DNA of 15,617 nt, from assembly GCA_031290725.1 (NCBI GenBank), contig JAITMZ010000024.1:1-15617 (forward strand), written 5' to 3'. Below the pieces are notes generated by a model that searched no databases, was not told the DNA's origin, and worked only from the letters and a program-made list of their open reading frames with translations. Below are positions 13,842 to 15,617 of the stretch, one piece after another; positions within the stretch are counted from its first letter, which is position 1; each line of letters opens with the position of its first letter. The position numbers were made by a program, and so were the translations under genes. Origin of the DNA: Spirochaetaceae bacterium (GTDB lineage: Bacteria > Spirochaetota > Spirochaetia > Treponematales > Treponemataceae).

Positions 13842-14834
13842 CTATTCCACCAGCAGCCGCACAAAGGCTTCGCCGGTCATATTGTGGTAGAAACGCCCGA
13901 CGTCAAGCCCCCGGATGGCATTCAGGAGGGCGCCCTCTTCCAGGGGGGCACCCAGAATGCGTTCCAGCAAGTCCGGGGTGTCCCCTTCGCCAAAATAGTC
14001 CCCGTAGGTTTTGAACGCGGTGATCCGGCCATCCTCGGAAGACAGGTGCGCCTCAATGGTGCCTACTTCGGGGATGCGCCGCCGTTTTTCCCGCTGATAG
14101 GCGGGGCTTTGGCCGTAGTTCCAGTCCCAGGAGGCATAGCGTTCCCGGGAGATTTGCTGGGCCGCCGCGATGTCTTCATCGGTGAAGGGGTGGTTTTCAA
14201 GCGCCGTACCGCCGCCCCGGGCCATTTCCGCTGCAAAGGCGGCCTTCAAATCGGCCAAGGTGGCGCCGCCCAAGTAGGGCCGCAGGTTGGTAACCCGGCT
14301 CCGTACGCTCCGCACGCTTTTATCCTGAAACTTGTCTTCCTGGGGCGAGAGGGCGGCGCTGACCACGGAAATATCGGAGTCGTAGAGGATGGTGCCGTGG
14401 TGCATAACCCGCCCGTTTTTGACGTACTGCGCGTTGCCGGAGAATTTTGCGCCGTCTATGGTGATGTCGTTCCTGCCCGTTGCCTGGGCGTCCACATTAA
14501 AATGCTTCAAAGCGGCCACCAGAGGCGCGGTGAAATAGGCCAAATCCAGCTTGCCCTCTTCCGCCGCGTCCACAATGATGGTAAAGTTCAGGTTGCCCAA
14601 GTCGTGGTACACCGCGCCGCCCCCGGAAAGCCGGCGCACCACCTTGATTCCGCGCTCCCGCACAAAAGCCGCGTTGATTTCCCTGGCGGTGTTCTGGTAT
14701 TTACCCACGATCACCGCGTTGTCGTTTTGCCAGAGCATAAAATACGCCTTGTCCCTGGGCAGGCGGTCAAAAACGTATTGTTCCAGGGCAAGATTAAAAT
14801 AAGCGTCCGTCGAAGGACTTTCCAGATAGACCAT
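13842..14834 (-). CDS. lplA: Lipoate-protein ligase A
   Basis: LplA activates free lipoate with ATP and attaches it to lipoyl domains of 2-oxoacid dehydrogenases or the glycine-cleavage H protein. The 330-residue product shows the N-terminal SPSTDAYFNLALEQ, the lipoyl-AMP-binding RRLSGGGAVYHD (67-78), GRNDI (120-124) and the catalytic lysine K130 in GAKFSGNAQ. The C-terminal accessory domain (about 250-330) is present, so a separate LplB is not needed. ATG 14834 has AGGAG (14841-14845) six bases upstream, inside the stop region of the exporter gene, and the two genes are 12 bases apart, so they form an operon. The match is clear. The lipoate-using partners are not in the window. Confidence 0.93.
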   Translation of the reverse strand: MVYLESPSTDAYFNLALEQYVFDRLPRDKAYFMLWQNDNAVIVGKYQNTAREINAAFVRERGIKVVRRLSGGGAVYHDLGNLNFTIIVDAAEEGKLDLAYFTAPLVAALKHFNVDAQATGRNDITIDGAKFSGNAQYVKNGRVMHHGTILYDSDISVVSAALSPQEDKFQDKSVRSVRSRVTNLRPYLGGATLADLKAAFAAEMARGGGTALENHPFTDEDIAAAQQISRERYASWDWNYGQSPAYQREKRRRIPEVGTIEAHLSSEDGRITAFKTYGDYFGEGDTPDLLERILGAPLEEGALLNAIRGLDVGRFYHNMTGEAFVRLLVE

Positions 14835-14846
14835 AACATACTCCTT

Positions 14847-15425
14847 TTAGATAAACAGCGCCGCGGCGCAGTACAGCAGCAGCGCGGACATGACGATATT
14901 CACCACCAGTTTATGGCGGCTAAACAATTTACTGAAGGCGCTTCCAAACAGCGCCCAGCAGATATTCCCGGAACAGCCGATAAAAGCCAGCAGCACCGCA
15001 AATCCTGCCAGAACCGGCCACGCGCGGTGATAGGGCAGAATAAAGTTGGCAATGGCGTTTATGCCGTAGATGTAAATTTTGGGGTTTATTAGTTGAAGCA
15101 GGGCGCCGGCTGCGTAGGTTCCGGCCTTTCCGGCTGCCGCTCGTTTTTTTGCCGGAAGCCAGGTTTTAACCGCCAGGTACACCATATAGGAAGCGCCCAA
15201 AATTTTCATGGGAAGCTGCATTTGGGGAATATGGGTGAGCAGCAGGGATGAAAAGAGGGTACACAGCAGCATAACCGATGAGAAGCCGGTGAAAATACCG
15301 TAATTGAACGGCAGCCCCTTCACAAAGCCGACGGTGGCGGCATTGTTCATGGACATAATGTTGTTGGGCCCTGGGGTATATACGGCAATCACGCAGTATG
15401 ATAAAAAAGCTACCCACGGAAACAT
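14847..15425 (-). CDS. LysE/RhtB-family amino-acid exporter, EamB-like
   Basis: The 192-residue membrane protein has about six hydrophobic segments and the family signature TPGPNN (17-22). INPKIYIYG in the middle and GNICWALFG near the C-terminus resemble EamB (YfiK), which exports cysteine and O-acetylserine; export of another amino acid is possible. ATG 15425 has GGAGGA (15436-15431) five bases upstream and begins 21 bases after the larB stop. It sits between larB and lplA in one transcription unit, but no direct link between exporter and cofactors is evident; cysteine or sulfur supply for both cofactor pathways is a speculation. Confidence 0.85.
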   Translation of the reverse strand: MFPWVAFLSYCVIAVYTPGPNNIMSMNNAATVGFVKGLPFNYGIFTGFSSVMLLCTLFSSLLLTHIPQMQLPMKILGASYMVYLAVKTWLPAKKRAAAGKAGTYAAGALLQLINPKIYIYGINAIANFILPYHRAWPVLAGFAVLLAFIGCSGNICWALFGSAFSKLFSRHKLVVNIVMSALLLYCAAALFI

Positions 15426-15446
15426 ACAATTCCTCCATCAATAAGA

Positions 15447-15617
15447 TCAAGCATATTTTCGGCAGGCCAGTTGGTTTATCAAGTTCGCCTGATACGCCGC
15501 GCCGAAGCCGTTGTCGATGTTGACCACCGAGATTCCCGGCGCGCAGGACGTGAGCATCCCTAGGAGCGCCGAAAGCCCGCCGAAGGACGCGCCATAGCCC
15601 ACGCTGGTGGGCAGGGC
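15447..15617 (-). CDS. larB: LarB, nickel-pincer cofactor biosynthesis protein (C-terminal part)
   Basis: Only the last 56 codons and the stop are in the window; the gene continues past the right edge. The fragment reads [11 protein letters not shown]... then [17 protein letters not shown], then [15 protein letters not shown], which is the conserved C-terminus of LarB, a PurE-related (AIR carboxylase-like) protein. LarB makes pyridinium-3,5-biscarboxylic acid mononucleotide from nicotinic acid adenine dinucleotide, the first step towards the nickel-pincer cofactor of lactate racemase and related enzymes. LarC and LarE, the later enzymes, would be expected outside this window. It is the first visible gene of the unit with the exporter and lplA. 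Confidence 0.88.
   Translation of the reverse strand, partial: ALPTSVGYGASFGGLSALLGMLTSCAPGISVVNIDNGFGAAYQANLINQLACRKYA

Noticed and set aside
13827..15092. 421-codon plus-strand open frame opposite lplA and the exporter
   Set aside because: It is antisense to two clearly recognised proteins, shows no domain, and its Gly/Val/His-rich product is typical of a frame shadow in GC-rich DNA.

Overview
The window looks like chromosomal DNA from an anaerobic spirochaete, most likely a Treponema-type organism of the insect-gut kind. This is an inference from gene content (a spirochaete-like MiaA, a small secreted protein resembling DUF2259, an XdhC-type molybdenum-hydroxylase maturation gene, an EamB-like exporter, a diacylglycerol-type GT4 glycosyltransferase) and from roughly even to slightly GC-rich composition. 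No rRNA, tRNA, CRISPR array or insertion sequence was seen.

Layout. 1-330: non-coding, with a possible terminator and a large AT-rich inverted repeat. 331-1519 (+): a membrane-anchored J-domain protein overlapping queH (queuosine pathway). 1416-2450 (-): miaA, convergent with queH and overlapping it. 2521-3509 (+): pgsA (phospholipid head-group synthesis) and a short yigZ/IMPACT gene. 3510-6728 (-): a coupled three-gene operon encoding an iron-sulfur flavoprotein, a dihydropyrimidinase/hydantoinase and an XdhC protein with a C-terminal DUF3343-like domain. 6729-7249: a 521-bp regulatory region. 7250-7696 (+): an Hsp20 gene behind a near-perfect sigma-54 promoter. 7877-9046 (+): a GT4 glycosyltransferase. 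9019-9726 (-): a secreted protein of unknown function. 9918-10733 (+): a polytopic membrane protein. 10901-13804 (+): an M16 zinc-protease lipoprotein. 13842 to the right edge (-): lplA, a LysE/EamB exporter and the 3' end of larB, read in the order larB, exporter, lplA.

Functional themes are purine/pyrimidine or hydantoin breakdown with molybdenum-cofactor sulfuration or selenation (3510-6728), tRNA anticodon-loop modification (queH, miaA), membrane lipids (pgsA, GT4), cofactor chemistry (larB, lplA) and protein quality control (J-protein, Hsp20, M16).

The most striking non-gene pattern concerns start sites. Six or seven first-in-operon genes (331, 2450, 2521, 6728, 7877, 9918, 10901) have a sigma-70-like -10 element ending only 6-8 bases before the ATG and no Shine-Dalgarno sequence, which predicts leaderless mRNAs. 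Most operon-internal genes, and the sigma-54-driven hsp20, carry Shine-Dalgarno sequences. The second notable locus is the hsp20 upstream region, which has tandem dyads 44 bp apart placed like enhancer-binding-protein sites, and further upstream a 42-bp nested palindrome over back-to-back promoters.
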